DNA of 5,354 nt, taken from the NCBI GenBank assembly GCA_965372355.1, contig CBDVBZ010000185.1, positions 1 through 5,354 of the forward strand, in the 5' to 3' direction. A program made the translations under genes and the position numbers. This DNA comes from CBDVBZ01 sp965372355. Lineage in GTDB: Bacteria; Krumholzibacteriota; Krumholzibacteriia; WVZY01. The notes beneath the pieces are model-generated. The model was not told the DNA's origin and did no database searches. It saw only the letters and a program-made list of their open reading frames with translations. Each line of letters begins with the position of its first letter. Positions within the stretch are counted from its first letter, which is position 1. This document shows positions 4,974-5,354 of this stretch, piece after piece.

Positions 4974-5354
4974 ATGAACAGCAACCCCGACTACATGCGC
5001 GAGCTGTCGTCCTGTGAGCTCTGTGAACACCGGTGTCGGGTGAACCGCCTTGCGGGCGAGCAGGGCGTCTGTTGCATGACGCTTCCCGAGATCGCCTCGC
5101 GCGCGCTACACCCCGCTCCTCCCCAGAGCTACACGGTCTTCACTGCGGGCTGCAACTTCAAGTGCCTCAACTGTCAGAACTGGTCGATTTCGCAGTACCC
5201 GGATAACAGAACGCCGGTCGACGGATACGTCGCGCCCTCGTTCAAGGTCAACTTCGACACGATCGGGTTCATGACGGAGTCCTCCCTTGAGAGGATCCTC
5301 GACTTCACCACCTCGATCACTTTTGACATCAAGGCATTCTATGACGACACCCAC
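4974..5354 (+). CDS. Radical SAM protein, PflA/AmmeMemoRadiSam-like (3' end outside window)
   Basis: The frame stays open to the right edge, giving 127 residues. An N-terminal cysteine cluster (SCELCEHRC at 13-21, then GVC with C33) resembles the extra metal-binding head of COG1313-like and AmmeMemoRadiSam-type proteins. The radical SAM signature CNFKCLNC (C60, C64, C67) follows, with the family's QNWSISQ behind it, so the protein should bind a 4Fe-4S cluster and cleave S-adenosylmethionine. Its substrate is unknown. Later strands are visible: KVNFDTIGFMTE at 91-102 and ITFDIKAF at 115-122. The usual GGEP- or TYNEP-like motif, expected 35-50 residues after the cysteines, is absent. The distance from C60 to FDIK is about 58 residues, against roughly 100 in pyruvate formate-lyase activase, so an in-frame deletion near 5238 is likely. 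The gene is divergent from the YbhB gene with about 280 nt between them. Confidence 0.82.
   Translation, partial: MNSNPDYMRELSSCELCEHRCRVNRLAGEQGVCCMTLPEIASRALHPAPPQSYTVFTAGCNFKCLNCQNWSISQYPDNRTPVDGYVAPSFKVNFDTIGFMTESSLERILDFTTSITFDIKAFYDDTH

Noticed and set aside
1..5354. CRISPR array, insertion sequence or phage integration signs
   Set aside because: I found no regularly spaced repeats, transposase, terminal inverted repeats or attachment-site duplication.

Overview
The window is moderately GC-rich bacterial DNA with compact genes, strong Shine-Dalgarno sites on several genes and AT-rich intergenic promoters. The gene families (a YbhB-type lipoprotein, a THEP1 NTPase, a COG1313/AmmeMemoRadiSam-like radical SAM protein, a selenoprotein) suggest an uncultivated, delta-proteobacterium-like or related environmental lineage. 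This is inference only. If the selenoprotein reading below is right, the host must decode selenocysteine (SelA/SelB/SelC/SelD).

Left part (1-1078): the 3' portion of a metallo-beta-lactamase-fold hydrolase gene runs off the left edge, followed by about 200 nt with no recognisable gene or terminator.

Centre (1079-3263): this is the most interesting block. Two minus-strand genes form a probable operon and are transcribed divergently from a TetR-family regulator. The first operon gene looks at first like two short ORFs split by TGA. Both halves are in one frame, and the TGA falls exactly where the AhpD/carboxymuconolactone decarboxylase family has its second catalytic cysteine. A bacterial SECIS-like hairpin follows at the right distance. 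I therefore annotate one 192-residue selenoprotein at 1878-2456. The second gene (1079-1813) is a stand-alone metallo-beta-lactamase domain with an HxExD motif of the flavodiiron/oxygen-binding diiron type. The divergent promoter region carries a near-identical 14-bp repeat at each end, a plausible pair of operators for the TetR protein. Together this looks like a small redox, oxygen or peroxide response module.

Right part (3264-5354): a 339-nt gene-free stretch contains a short direct repeat. Next come a THEP1-type NTPase gene and a YbhB/PEBP-like lipoprotein gene, both on the minus strand and overlapping by about 4 nt. The NTPase has no ordinary start codon at the expected place. The lipoprotein gene has a second internal Shine-Dalgarno and ATG just before the conserved domain. 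Divergent from it, a good sigma70-type promoter drives a radical SAM gene that runs off the right edge. Its visible part appears to lack about 40 residues of the central barrel region.
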